Positions 1-10,659 of a stretch of DNA of 64,000 nt are shown here, piece by piece (position 1 is the first letter of the stretch; the number at the start of each line of letters is the position of its first letter). Origin of the DNA: Apodemus sylvaticus (taxonomy: Eukaryota; Chordata; Mammalia; Rodentia; Muridae); NCBI RefSeq assembly GCF_947179515.1, contig NC_067472.1, positions 203,525,568 through 203,589,567 of the forward strand. The letters run 5' to 3'. The notes beneath the pieces were generated by a model, which was not told the DNA's origin, ran no database searches, and was given only the letters and a program-made list of their open reading frames with translations. Both the position numbers and the translations under genes were made by a program.

Positions 1-1163
1 TCGTTTTGATGTGTTCTTGGATTTGGTTGGTGAGAATTTTATTAAGTATTTTTGCATCAATATTCATAAGGGTAATTGGCCTGAATTCCTCTTCCTTTGT
101 TGGATCTTTGTGTGGTTTTGGTATCAGCGTAATTGTGGCTTCATAGAACAAGTTGGGTAGAGTTCCTTCTATTTCTATTTTGTGGAATAGTTTGAAGAGT
201 ATTGGTGTTAGGTCTTCCATGAAGGTCTGATAGAATTCTGCACTGAAGCCATCTGGTCCCATGCTCTTTTGGTTGAGAGACTTTCTATGACCCTTTTTAT
301 TTCTTCGGGTGTTATGGGACTGTTTAGATGATCTATTTGATCCTGATTTAGTTTTGGTGTAGGATATCTGTCTAGGAAACTGTCCATTTCCTTCAGATTC
401 TCCAGTTGTGTTGAGTATAGGCTTTTGTAGTAGGATCTAATGATTTTTTTTGAATTTCCTCAGTATCTATTGTTATATCTCCCTTTTCATTTCTAAGTTT
501 GTTAATCTGGATACTGTCTTTGTGTCCTTTGTTTAGTCTGGCTAAGGGTTTATCTATCTTGTTGATTTTCTCAAAGAACCAGCTCCTGGTTTTGTTGATT
601 CTTTGTATGGTTCTCTTTGTTTCCTATTGATTGATTTCTGCCTTGAGTTTGATGATTTCCTGCCTTCTACTCCTCCTGGGTGAAATAGCTTCTTTTTGTT
701 CCAGGGCTTTCAGATGTGTCATTAAGCTGTTAGTGTATGCTCTCTCCATTTTCTTTTTGGAGGCACTCAGGGCTATGAGTTTTCCTCTTAGCACTGCTTT
801 CATTGTGTCCCATAGATTTGGGTATGTTGTGTCTTCATTTTCATTAAGTTCTAAAAAGTCTTTAATTTCTTTCTTTCTTTATTCCTTGACCAAGGTATCA
901 TTGAGTAGAATATTATTCAATTTCCACGTGTATGTGGGTTTTCTGTTGTTTTTGTTGCTATTGAAGACCACTTTTACTCCATAGTGATCTGATAGGAGGC
1001 ATGGGATTAGTTCGATCTTCTTATATCTTGTTATATTTGTCTTGTGACCAATTATATGGTCGATTTTGGAGAAGGTACCATGAGGTGCTGACAAAAAGGT
1101 ATATTCTTTTGCTTTAGGACAGAATGTTATATATATATGTATGTATATATATATATGTATATA

Positions 1164-1228
<65 letters not shown>

Positions 1229-1775
1229 CTGTTAAATCTAATTGGTCCAAAGCTTCAATTAGTTACATTATGTCCCTGTTCAGTTTCTGTTTTCCTGATC
1301 AGTCCATTGAGGAAAGTGCAGTGTTGAAGTCACCCACAATTATTGTGTTAGGTGCAATGTGTGCTTTGAGCTTTAATAAAGTTTCTTTTATGAATGAAGG
1401 TGCCCTTGCATTTGGAGCATAGATGTTCAGGATTGAGAGTGCTTCTTGTTGTAGTTTTCCTTTGACCAGCAAGAAGTGTCCCTCAGAGTCTCTTTTGATG
1501 ACTTTGGGTTGAAAGTCAATGTTATCTGATATTAGAATGGCTATTCCAGCTTGTTTCCTGAGACCATTTGCTTGTAAAATTGTCTTCCAGCCTTTTACCC
1601 TAAGGTAGTGTTTGTCTCTGACCCTGAGGTGTGTTTCCTGTATGCAGCAAAATGTAGGGTCCTGTTTATGTATCCAGTCGGTTAGTCTATGTCTTTTTAT
1701 TGGGGCATTGAGTCCATTGATATTAAGAGATATTAAGGAATAGTGATTATTACTTCCTGTCATTTTTGATGTCAT
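1..1775 (-). pseudogene. L1 ORF2 (endonuclease and start of RT), broken
   Basis: The ORF2 start codon is at 1775 on the minus strand. The first 158 codons (1775-1299) are open and carry the apurinic-type endonuclease signatures: the LNINGLN strand, the catalytic-site QETHL and the GDFN motif. The frame then shifts. A second open stretch at about 1130-879 holds the distal endonuclease motifs, including the DHIIGHK segment, but its upstream end is lost in the (TA)n array at 1127-1226. Left of 880 only short frames persist, corresponding to the linker and RT fingers. Family ORF2 is about 1280 codons; only roughly the first 590 are within the window. Endonuclease catalytic positions look present but the protein as a whole is not encodable. 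Confidence 0.93.
1127..1226. repeat. (TA)n microsatellite inside L1 ORF2
   Basis: About 100 bp of alternating T and A with a few G interruptions in the left half. It sits in the middle of the endonuclease-encoding region, replacing or expanding sequence that in other L1 copies reads through the DLTDLYRTFYPK region. Frames read through it give only tyrosine/isoleucine alternation and are artefacts. Confidence 0.95.
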
Positions 1776-1864
1776 TTTTTAAATTTGATTGGTTAACTTC
1801 TTTTGGGTTTGATGAAAGAAGGCTACTATCTTCCTTTTTCCAGGGTGAAGATTCCTTCCTTGTA

Positions 1865-2785
1865 TTACTGTTTTCCTCCTATTATCCTTTGTAGGGCTGG
1901 GTTTGTGGATAGATATTGGGTAAACTTGCTTTTGTCGTGGAATATCTTGCTTTCTCCATCTATGGTGAATGAGAGTTTTGCTGGGTATAGTAGTCTTGGC
2001 TGACATTTGTGTTCTCTTAGAGTCTGCATGAGATCTGCCCAGGATCTTCTAGCTTTCATGGTCTCTGGTGAGAAGTCTGGTGTGATTCTGATAGGTCTTC
2101 CTTTATATGTTACTTGGCCTTTCTCTCTTACTGCCTTTAATATTCTTTCTTTGTTTAGTGCATTTGGGGTTTTGATTATTATGTGACGGGAAGTATTTCT
2201 GCTCAGGTCCAGTCTGTTTGGAGTTCTGTAGGCTTCTTGTATATTCATAGGCATCTCTCTCTTTAAGTTAGGAAAGTTTTCTTCCATAATTTTGTTGAAG
2301 ATACTTGCTGGTCCTTTCTGTTGTAAATCTTCACTCTCATCTATACCTATAATCCTTAGGTTTGGTCTTCTCATTGTATCCTGGATTTCCTGGATGTTCT
2401 GGGATACAAGCTTTTTGCATTTTGCGTTTTCTTTGACAGTTGAGTCAATGGTTTCTATGGTATCTTCGGCATCTGAGATTCTTTCTTCCATCTCTTGTAT
2501 TCTGTTGTTTATATTTGCATCTATGGCCCCTGATTTCTTCTCAAGGTTTTCTATCTCCAAAGTTGCCTCCCTTTGTGATTTTTTAGTTGTTTCTACTTCT
2601 GTTTTTAGATCCAGGATGGTTTTGCTCAGTTCCATCATTTGTTTGTTTGTGTTTTCCTGTAATTCTTTAAGAGATTTTTGTGTTTCCTCTTTCATGACTT
2701 CTGCCTGTTGACTCAAGTTCTCCTGCATTTCTTTAAGATTTTTTTTGCCTTTCTTCTTTATTGGCTTCTATCTCTTTTTTAAGAT
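1865..2785 (-). pseudogene. L1 ORF1 (RNA-binding trimer protein), N-terminally truncated
   Basis: An open frame of 287 codons runs from 2728 to 1865. It shows, in order, a heptad-rich coiled coil (roughly residues 1-110, lysine/glutamate rich), the RRM segment with the RRPNLRIIGI core (about 125-135) and the C-terminal domain with the REKGQVTYKG and TPDFSPET stretches (about 205-225). In L1 this protein trimerises and coats the element RNA. Rodent ORF1 is about 370 codons, so the first 80 or so (the disordered N-terminus) are missing, cut off at the junction near 2785. There is also an indel-like run of T at about 2738-2748. The stop at 1865 lies 90 bp upstream of the ORF2 start, the usual arrangement. 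Confidence 0.93.
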
Positions 2786-2789
2786 GCTT

Positions 2790-3585
2790 CTCCACTATCC
2801 GAAGTACTTCAGGTGAAAATTCTTTGTTTAACTCTGTACCCCATTTTTAATAGGGTTGTTTGGTTCTTTGGGGTCTAACTTCTTGAGTTCTTTGTATATA
2901 TTGGATATTAGCCCTCTATCTGATATAGGGTTGGTGAAGATCTTTTCCCAATTTGTTGGTTGCTGATTTGTCCTTTGATGGTGTTCTTTGCCTTACAGAA
3001 ACTTTGTAATTTTATGAGGTCCCATTTGTCAATTCTTGATCTTATAGCATATGCTATTGCTGATCTGTTCAGAAACTTTCCCCCTGTACTGATATCCTCA
3101 AGGGTCTTCCCCAGTTTCTTTTCTATTAGCTTCAGAGTGTCTGGCTTTATGTGTAGGTCCTTGATCCATTTGGAGTTGAGCTTAGTACAAGGAGACAAGG
3201 ATGGATCAATTTGCATGCTTCTGCATGCTGACCTCCAGTTGAACCAGCAGCATTTGTTGAAAAGGCTATCTTTTTTCCATTAGATGTTTTCCACCCCTTT
3301 GTCGAGTATCAAGCAGCCATAGGTGTATGGGTTCATTTCTGGATCTTTAATCCTGTTCCATTGATCCACCTGCGTGTCACTGTACCAATACCATGCAGTT
3401 TTTAACACTATTGCTCTGTAGTATTGCTTGAGGTCAGGGATACTTATTCCCCCAGAATTTCTTTTGTTATTGAGAATAGTTGTAGCTGTGCTGGGTTTTT
3501 TGTTATTCCAGAAGAATTTGAGAATTGCTCCTTCTAACCCTATGAAGAATTGAGTTGGGATTTTGATGGGTATTGCGTTGTTTGA
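2790..3585 (-). mobile_element. LINE-1 fragment (antisense), ORF2 C-terminal region
   Basis: A second, separate L1 piece. The minus strand encodes the region downstream of the RT: the cysteine-rich-side segment with SPCTKLNSKWIKDLHIKP (around 3200) and RSRIDKWDLIKLQSFCKAK (around 3020). On the right the L1 similarity stops at about 3585 inside the ORF2 region that follows the RT, giving a 5'-truncated end. On the left it stops at about 2790 where it meets ORF1 of the other L1. Its missing 3' UTR and tail would be expected left of the window if the first L1 inserted into this one. Confidence 0.92.
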
Positions 3586-3928
3586 ACTATTAAAGGAAGT
3601 CTGCTGACTTCTAAATTATATAACCAGTGACTTGCTATAACCCAAAAGATCAATGACAAAGAGAACTTAGCAGCAGTGCGGAGGTAATGTGTGGTCAAAT
3701 ATGTGAACAATATCAACAAAATAGAAGTTATATTTGCTTGCACACATTAGAGATTATGTATCCCAGAAATATTCACTAAAAATAGTGACTGACAACAAAA
3801 GTTTCAATTGTTCACAAACATGGAAGACATCCTGAAACAGAAGTATGACTTGGTGAGTCACAGTGGATCATCCTTATGACTATCATCTTTTTATTCCATG
3901 TACATTTTTCATTTCCCCCTGAATCTAG

Positions 3929-4040
3929 GGAAACATTTTAAGCAATATTTCGAGTGTTTATTCTTACTTTGATTTTATTCATGGAGGTCCATACATAAGA
4001 TGCAATTACTCTGTCTGCTTTCTTCATATTTACAAATCTA
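3929..4040 (+). CDS. candidate internal exon 1 of an unrecognised gene
   Basis: A 112-bp segment between a pyrimidine-rich acceptor (ctgaatctag ending 3928) and a donor gtaagc at 4041. Read from its first base it is open throughout and continues open past the donor to a TAA. It starts in phase 0 and ends with one extra base. The peptide contains two N-glycosylation sequons (NIS near its start, NYS near the end), two cysteines flanking the second sequon, and an aromatic-rich stretch SVYSYFDFIHGG. This composition suits an extracellular domain. I do not recognise the family. No experimental or alignment support is available, so this is a prediction based on splice sites and phase compatibility with the next candidate exons. 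Confidence 0.33.
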
Positions 4041-5083
4041 GTAAGCTTGTTTTAAAATAACTGCCTCTTTGTTCAATCTTTTAGATAATCTCCGAGAACT
4101 AAATGCTGCTCTTCTGGGACAACATTTTAGGATTTTATATAAAATTGCATGAAATTCTTCTATTAAGCTAATGCCACCTTACCATCTATCTGCTGATATA
4201 GCACCATATATCTCATGGCTTCCTAGCTATCACAATAAAGTCCTGGAAATTTTTATTGCCTAAAAGGTAATTAGGCATAAAATTTAAACCTGGCTTTGAG
4301 AAGCCTTTACAATGAGATAGGAATGTGGGATTATTCTGAGACTCTGGGCTATTTTGTTGTTGATGATGGTTTTGATTTTGCTTTTGTTTCATTTTGTAAA
4401 ATAAGTAAAACTGTAAATGGTGTTCGTCTGGAGAGGAAAAATCATTGGTGGATTTTAAGTAAGAAAAATATAAATGAGTATTTGAGCTCAATGACTCAGT
4501 GTTTTGTCAGTTCTGATATAGAATATCCTTAGATTAAACCAATGATAAAAATGCTGTGAAATGATCAAAAATCCTGGGTACTGAGTTCAGCAATCAAGAC
4601 TGAATTCTGATATAATTAGTGTAGAATGTGTGAAATTCTACTCATTTTCAATGTGCTTTCTTCAACCAAAGAAAGGCAATATAAAATTAGTGTGGTTAAA
4701 TATACTGTTGGCCTCTTGATGCTGGTTATGATTGGTTTAGAGAAATTATAGAGTACCATTTTCTATTTGCCTTTCAAAAACTATACTAAAATATCAAAAC
4801 TTTTACAGTACTGGTAATAAATGTTTATTTTGACTCTCAGTATTTGAATTTCTGAATCATTATTAATTGGTCAACTGCCCATTGACCTGAAAGGAATATA
4901 TTTTAGGACAGCATAACTGAGAATAAATATTCCTCATATTATATAGGGTCAAATATGAGAAGGAAAAAATAGGATTCAAAAGACCCTGGCATGGGAGATC
5001 CATAAGTCTCCAGTTTCCTCCACATAGGCATTATTTCAAATACCTCCCAACATAATAAACCTGAGATTGCGCTCTTCCCATAG

Positions 5084-5171
5084 CTTCTGCATTGAACCAT
5101 CAGAGACATGGGAATGTTTCTGCTCAGATGGGTTTGCCTGTCTCTAGCTTTTTAGTTAGCCCTTGGGAGCT
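5084..5171 (+). CDS. candidate internal exon 2 of the same gene
   Basis: An 88-bp segment with a good acceptor (ctcttcccatag ending 5083) and a consensus donor gtgagt at 5172. Entered with one base carried from the 3929-4040 exon, it is open for 28 codons and leaves two bases, which is the phase needed by the candidate at 5560. The peptide includes an NVS sequon and the stretch SSFLVSPWE. The match of both phases was not imposed by the search for splice sites, which gives modest support, but a short exon like this can arise by chance. Confidence 0.3.
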
Positions 5172-5559
5172 GTGAGTAGGATGGAATCCCACTTAAATGA
5201 CCAAATTCAAAGCTCATCTTGCCTCCTGTTTCTATAAGGACCCTAACAAGTATGCACAGCCGTGAATGTGTCAAAGACATCCAAAGTTAATCAAATGACC
5301 AATGTGTATAACATACTGGTCATCACAAGGTGAAAACTGGAAAACATCCTCTTATATCAAATTGGACTATGATGATCTCACTTGAATATCTGACCTTACA
5401 ATGTTTAAATTTCTGACAAGAAGCCCACCCCTATGGTTTATTAAAGCTAATATTTTCTCACAATTTTGAACTTTTAGCCTCCAAGAGTTTTAAATAAAAT
5501 GTGATTTGTAACCATGCAAAATGACAGAGACCCTCTGTATTTGCCCTGTTTTATCACAG

Positions 5560-5626
5560 ATTTCCTGGTAACATTTATAATCGAAAACTCTCCAAAATTT
5601 TTCAGATTAGACATGGTTGCAGTGTG
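5560..5626 (+). CDS. candidate internal exon 3 of the same gene
   Basis: A 67-bp segment preceded by a strong polypyrimidine acceptor (gttttatcacag ending 5559) and followed by donor gtaagaaa at 5627. After one completing base it is open for 22 codons (FPGNIYNRKLSKIFQIRHGC and two more) and ends exactly in phase 0, as required by the stronger exon at 8189. Function unknown. Confidence 0.38.
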
Positions 5627-6120
5627 GTAAGAAACATCATTTTTTCATCCACATGGAGCAAATACTTCATGTTCCCAGAATACTCCATCTATCATCAGCA
5701 ACATAAAGGAACTAGAACATGGACTCAGCAGCTGCCACAGTAGGAGGACATGGACCCCTGGCCATTGTGCACTGACGTCCAGTGGCTCCTCTTCTCTAGG
5801 AGAGTATTGTAGGTGTGTGTAGATATTCTACTGCCATAACGTAAAACTTAGAGTCATTTAGCACTTAAACTATGAATTATAAGAAACATCAATGAAGAAT
5901 TTAATAGACCATGTAAAGGGAAACTTCACCTGTGGGTTATAAACTCCTGTTGTAAGAAATAGCCTCCAAATTTTGGTACCTCTTTCCAATGATCATGAAT
6001 TTATATAAGAGGTAAATCCCAGAAATGAGATTCTGTAATTACTTAAGGATGTGTCACTTGCTTTGATATGTAGAGTATTGATATAGATGTGTATAATACA
6101 AAGAACAACCACTCAACACC

Positions 6121-6258
6121 AAATTAGGTTTTCCCTATGTAAAAGATCTGGCTGTTCTGAAATTTCCTGTGTAGTCCAGGCTGACCTTAAACTTACAAAG
6201 ATCCATCCTCTTGGCTCAGCTTCTGAGATCTGGGTATAAAGGCATGTTCCACCATGCT
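6121..6258 (-). mobile_element. B1 SINE (antisense), diverged
   Basis: The plus strand reads as a worn reverse complement of the 7SL-derived B1: a ttttccctatgta start, the cctgtgtagtccaggctgacc core and ggtataaaggcatgttccacc near the end. Many substitutions indicate an old copy. Confidence 0.75.
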
Positions 6259-8188
6259 TTTCTCTTATGATAGTCTTAAAATATAGCGTAATGTACCCAT
6301 ATGAGAGACATAGACACCATGATCTCCCATTTGAGCTCTTGGTTGGGGGGGGGGAAGGGGGTAGTAGCGAGGAAGCCAAGGACTGTAGAAGAAATATAGC
6401 CAGCCAAGTTGTGTTTTGAAGTGCAGATACTGCTGATAATTTGCAGTTGGCCATTGCTGTTCAGTCAGAAAGTAACACAGGTGAACTAACATGTTGGTAC
6501 TATTTCATTGTTTGACTCTAATACCTATATGTATAGCTTTCAAGGCAAACACAGAAATTACTCTGTATACCAGAAGCATGGGCCATATACTACAAGTTAT
6601 CCGATGTCTTATCAAGCAATGCCATTATTAGAAATTTTATAATACTGATCACTTATTTTCTGTGTATGTGTGGTGAAGCATAAGGCATGCAAGCTATGAA
6701 ACAGGAGGGGCATGCAAGAACCAAGTGCGATCAATTACGGCAAATAATGATTTCCCTGTATTAGATTCAGAGAAACCAGAAGGCAATAGGGATATAACAT
6801 TACAAACACCTTTTCAAACTACTCTTGCACCAATAAAAAACCAAGTATTTTATAAATTCCCACCCATTGTTTGTTTGGACAGAATGCTGCCTTCTCCTGT
6901 ACTTATGACTTTCATTTTGGGTTTCTGCAACTGACCTATTTCACATAGTTTCTGGGTACCTTTCTTCTAAGTGAATTATTTTATCAAACTGATGAATGTA
7001 CAGATAACCTATTCATGAGGGTAAGATCCTTTTAAAACAGATATAAATCCCACTGAAGTTTGAGTCTTCTGATTTAAAGAAAAAGGAAAAAAAGAGAAAT
7101 GATACAATATTCCCATGATTTGAACTGATTTCAGAAAAGACCCAAACTCACCAGTTTTTAGAATGAAATGAATCTTTGGAAGTGCGCTATTGATTTTCCA
7201 ACTGTCAATATCTTCAGCAGTGTTTTGACTCCATAATACTCTAGATTGTACTTTAATATAATTGCCTCCGAGATTACTAAATCTTATAATTTAAAACATT
7301 TATAGACACTTATTTGATATTACCAATTAATTAGATATACACATTGTTCTTTGATATATATTGATCTTTTTATGCTACTGAGCTATATAAAATTGGCACG
7401 TAATAAGGCTTAGTCTATTTTAAATATGCTACTAGATTTCCATTGGAAATATTCTTTCACTGTCCAGGATCTATTTTAGCACTATGCCTGTGCCAGGAAT
7501 TTATTGTGCATGTTAACAAGTTATCATGTTAGACACATGAGAATTACTGCCCATTCCCTAGGTTTATTAGAGTATAAGTTACTGTCATCAATGACTATAC
7601 TCATGTAGTCAATTATAATGAGAGAAAATGTGGAGTAAATCTGTGTTTGCTCATCACTTCTACAGAATGAAACCACTGGAGAATGATTGACATTTGCTTG
7701 GGTTCTTAAATGCGACAGCATCTTTAGATTGTAGACACTGGAAAATAACAAGTCACAGATGAAGGAAATAAAACTCTCAGTACTATAGTGCATAAAGAAA
7801 GCTTTCTTAAAATCACAAATATTACGATTCATAATAGAGGCATAACAGACAGGAAGTAAAAGAGAAACTTGTTCTGTGAAAGAGAACTATCCCAATAGTA
7901 ACTTGGAATGGCATGCTTGGGAAAGATATTTGTAGAAGAAAAGAAAAAGTAAGAGAACACTGACCACCAAAATGCTTTGGTGAACAGAAGTGTGATTCAG
8001 TCTTGAAGATTAATTAATTCCAAGAAACATTGATGTTCCAAAGTTGGAAAACTCGATGGGGAATAAAATATATTTGGAAGCTAAAATAGAAAAAAAGTGA
8101 AATGTCTTCTTCATTCCTTTCAGTTGTAGCTATGCGTCCATTATTGCCATAGCTCTGGTTTACTTTAAAAGACACATTTGTACTTCAG

Positions 8189-8392
8189 GTGTTTGGATCT
8201 GAAATAACCGAAGTTTGTCCTTATCCCACACAGGATATGTTATCCATAATTGCGGGAAGAGGCCAAAGTTCATATCAAATATTCAGAGTCGTACCAGAAA
8301 AACCACACTGGTCCCTGAGAGATAAGATTTACACTGAACTGCATATTAACTGTAGTGAAGAATCTGTGCTCATAGTAGCTTCCGTTTTAAAG
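8189..8392 (+). CDS. candidate internal exon 4 (best-supported coding exon)
   Basis: A 204-bp segment of exactly 68 codons, phase 0 at both ends. The acceptor is tttgtacttcag ending 8188 and the donor is the consensus gtaagaac at 8393. The peptide has a protein-like composition, with alternating hydrophobic and polar residues suggestive of beta strands, cysteines at exon residues 10 and 55, and an NCS sequon at residues 54-56. Notable local motifs are PYPTQDML (11-18) and PEKPHWSLRDKIY (36-48). This fits a folded extracellular domain. The frame stays open past the donor to 8506, which slightly weakens the exon-versus-chance argument. I do not recognise the family; a sperm-membrane or other rapidly evolving ectodomain protein is only a guess. 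Confidence 0.5.
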
Positions 8393-9785
8393 GTAAGAAC
8401 AATTTTTGCATCACCAACATTCAGCATCACTCTAGAGATGTACATTTTAACCTTGAGATTGCCTGATGATGATAGTTTTCTTGAACTATGGACACATGAC
8501 CTCTGAATAAGAGGCATGTTATGTAAAATTCTCATAAGCTCAAAGATTAATCACCAAGACACAGGTGAACACCTTCTCTTGGAAGTTAACTTCCTTATTT
8601 ATTGGAAGGGCTTGTTTTGGCATTGCAAATGTTCCCAGAGATTTACACTCTGTGATCTGAAAGACCTCTATAACTGTACCATGTCAATTAATAGCAAAGT
8701 AAGAAAAATAGTGCTAAAAATGTGTTTTACAAAATCCATGCCTTAAATCATACTTAACAAAAAAAACCCTATTCCTCATAAATAAACATAGTACAAAATA
8801 GCTGGTCCAATACACACTTACAATAAGTTTTGAAAGAGTTGAGTGTTGCCCTCTGTCCAGTAGATAAACTTAATTCTTTTCCTTCTCTACCAAAAAAATA
8901 AAGCAGCACTTTTACATTAGTGAGATATTGCCATTTTAACCCCATGTCAAATAGTGAAGAATTAGCCTCCCTACTTCTAAATAGTCTACCAAGCTTAAGT
9001 TACCAGTGGGCAGCAGTAACTCTGGAGCGATTATCACTATTTTATTTTTATTTGGGCCATGATCTGAGTTTGCCTCTCAGTAGATTATAGAGCTATGGTC
9101 CCAAACATCAAAAGAAAAGATAATGCTCTGAGAATAGGCATGGTTGATAATATTAGGCAAAGTTACTGAATGATCCATCCTTGGCCCTGGAGCTTTCAAA
9201 GTGTGTCTGGCTCTAATTGCCAGAAACCTGGGACCATGTTATGGGGAGGAAAGTGAAGATCAGTAACTGGAGGTGGCCATGAGTTTTCACAGCAATTTAA
9301 AGGTACAGGAACACCTGGGAACCTTCCATTTGTCTGATTTGTAATCCTTGGTACAACATGAAAGTTAATTGTGGTATTTCATGAGCAAAGACACTTTTCT
9401 GTCCTCAAACATGCTGCTTACAATTAATTAAATAGCTGATTATTTCCACATCTTAAGGAATGGAAGTGAAATTGTAAGACCTTCTCACATGTAAAGCAGG
9501 GTGTTGAATAAGAAAGTTCACCACATTCCAAGTGTGCCTGTATACAGAGGTATACTTGTATATTACAACTTTACACTCTGTGATCAGAAAGACAAATTGA
9601 CCCAATTATACAACAGGAAGGAGGTATTTTCTGTCCCTGCCATTGTTTAATTGTTGCTTATTTACAGAAAGAACACTTACAATTTTTGTATGTTTGTTTT
9701 GTTAGTTTTATATAGTTACTGTTTCTTTTTTCCTTTATTCAGCTGTTATTAGTATTATTACACATTTATTTATGTATGTATTTAT

Positions 9786-10235
9786 TTATTTTACATCTTG
9801 AATGTTGACCTCTACCTCCTCACCTGTTACAGAGTCTTTTCCCTTCTCCCCTGAGTGGGTTAGGGATCCCATGTGTTATCCTTGCACCCCGACACATCAA
9901 CTCTCTTCAGGGTTAGCACATTTGCTCCTACTGAGGCCAGTTGGTGAAGGGCTTCCACAGACAGCCAAAAGCTTTAGGAATAACCCCTGTATTTGACTTT
10001 GTTGGTCTTCCTGTAGACTCCCAATCTCCACCAGTGCCCTGAATCCCTTCCCTAACTGTTCCATAATAGTCAAAGTGCTCTATTCAGTGTTTGCCTGTGG
10101 GTCTGTTTGTCAATTTTAGTCAGCTGCTGGGTGAAGCCTCTCAGAGAGCAGTTATAAAAGGATCTTTTCAGGATGTCCCACAGAGAAGCTGGCCTCCTTT
10201 GAAACAGACAGACCTTGAGGCTCTGAATTGGAGAG
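9786..10235 (-). mobile_element. LINE-1 3' UTR fragment (antisense, old)
   Basis: The plus strand matches the reversed 3' UTR of old rodent L1 (Lx-like): a T-rich start, ttttacatcttgaat, then a C-rich UTR section and gctgctgggtgaagcctctc near 10122-10141, a segment shared with the L1 piece at 38900. The right boundary is indistinct. Confidence 0.65.
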
Positions 10236-10443
10236 CAGTTCTCTGATTGCAGGTAGTAGTGTGGACTGGAAACCAGGAAAAGCACTTAGAACAGACAGTA
10301 GGGTTATTTCACTGATAATGCAGCCAGAACTCTGCATCTTTGATTCTAGTTTTAGGTAAGAACACATGGGCTTCTGCCTGTAGTTTCCACCTTAGAGGCA
10401 AGTTTCCAGTTGGTGATAGGCTGAGAATATCTTAAGGAAGTAG

Positions 10444-10650
10444 GGTCTCAACCAGTTGTTCTTAGCCTTCCTAATCCTCGGAAATCATGCTGTGATCATC
10501 CATAACCATGACATCATTTTGATGTCATTTCATAACTGAAATTTTACTACTATTATGGAGTATTATGCATACTCTATGGAATATCGATATACAGGATATG
10601 TGACCCCCAAAAGTATTGTGGCACACAAGTTGAGAATCACTGGACTAAAC
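10444..10650. mobile_element. URR1-like non-autonomous hAT DNA transposon
   Basis: A roughly 200-bp unit with inverted ends (tctcaaccagttgttcttag at left, gttgagaatcactgga at right) and an interior with gacatcattttgatgtcatt and gtgacccccaaaag, resembling the rodent URR1 family mobilised by hAT transposases. The inverted ends make orientation arbitrary. Family assignment is by recall only. Confidence 0.55.
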
Positions 10651-10659
10651 TGCTATTTT

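Larger units (their letters stand above)
1..2785 (-). mobile_element. LINE-1 (antisense), ORF2 5' part plus ORF1
   Basis: Rodent L1 retrotransposon read on the minus strand. From right to left it gives ORF1, a short spacer, then ORF2 endonuclease, linker and the start of the reverse transcriptase, which runs off the left edge. L1 mobilises by target-primed reverse transcription using the ORF1 RNA chaperone and the ORF2 endonuclease/RT. The 5' UTR and ORF1 N-terminus are missing: at about 2785 the sequence changes abruptly to the far 3' part of ORF2 from another L1. The copy cannot be active because ORF2 is disrupted by a (TA)n array and small indels and ORF1 is truncated. Identification rests on direct recognition of conserved L1 peptides and is secure; the exact subfamily is not assigned. 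Confidence 0.96.
3586..9780. other. mostly unique DNA around the candidate exons
   Basis: Apart from the four candidate exons and one degenerate B1 at 6121-6258, I see AT-rich unique sequence with no recognisable young repeat. The short open frames at 4296, 6725 and 8516 lack convincing splice sites. This low repeat density contrasts with the L1-rich flanks and suits intronic DNA of an old gene. Confidence 0.5.

Noticed and set aside
4406..4458. Possible 53-bp exon ending at gtaagaaa
   Set aside because: The acceptor is weak and the phase does not fit the chain from 3929 or to 5560; the 5084-5171 candidate fits both.
6725..6934. 69-codon plus-strand frame with protein-like text
   Set aside because: No acceptor at its left end and no donor before its stop; phase does not link to neighbours.
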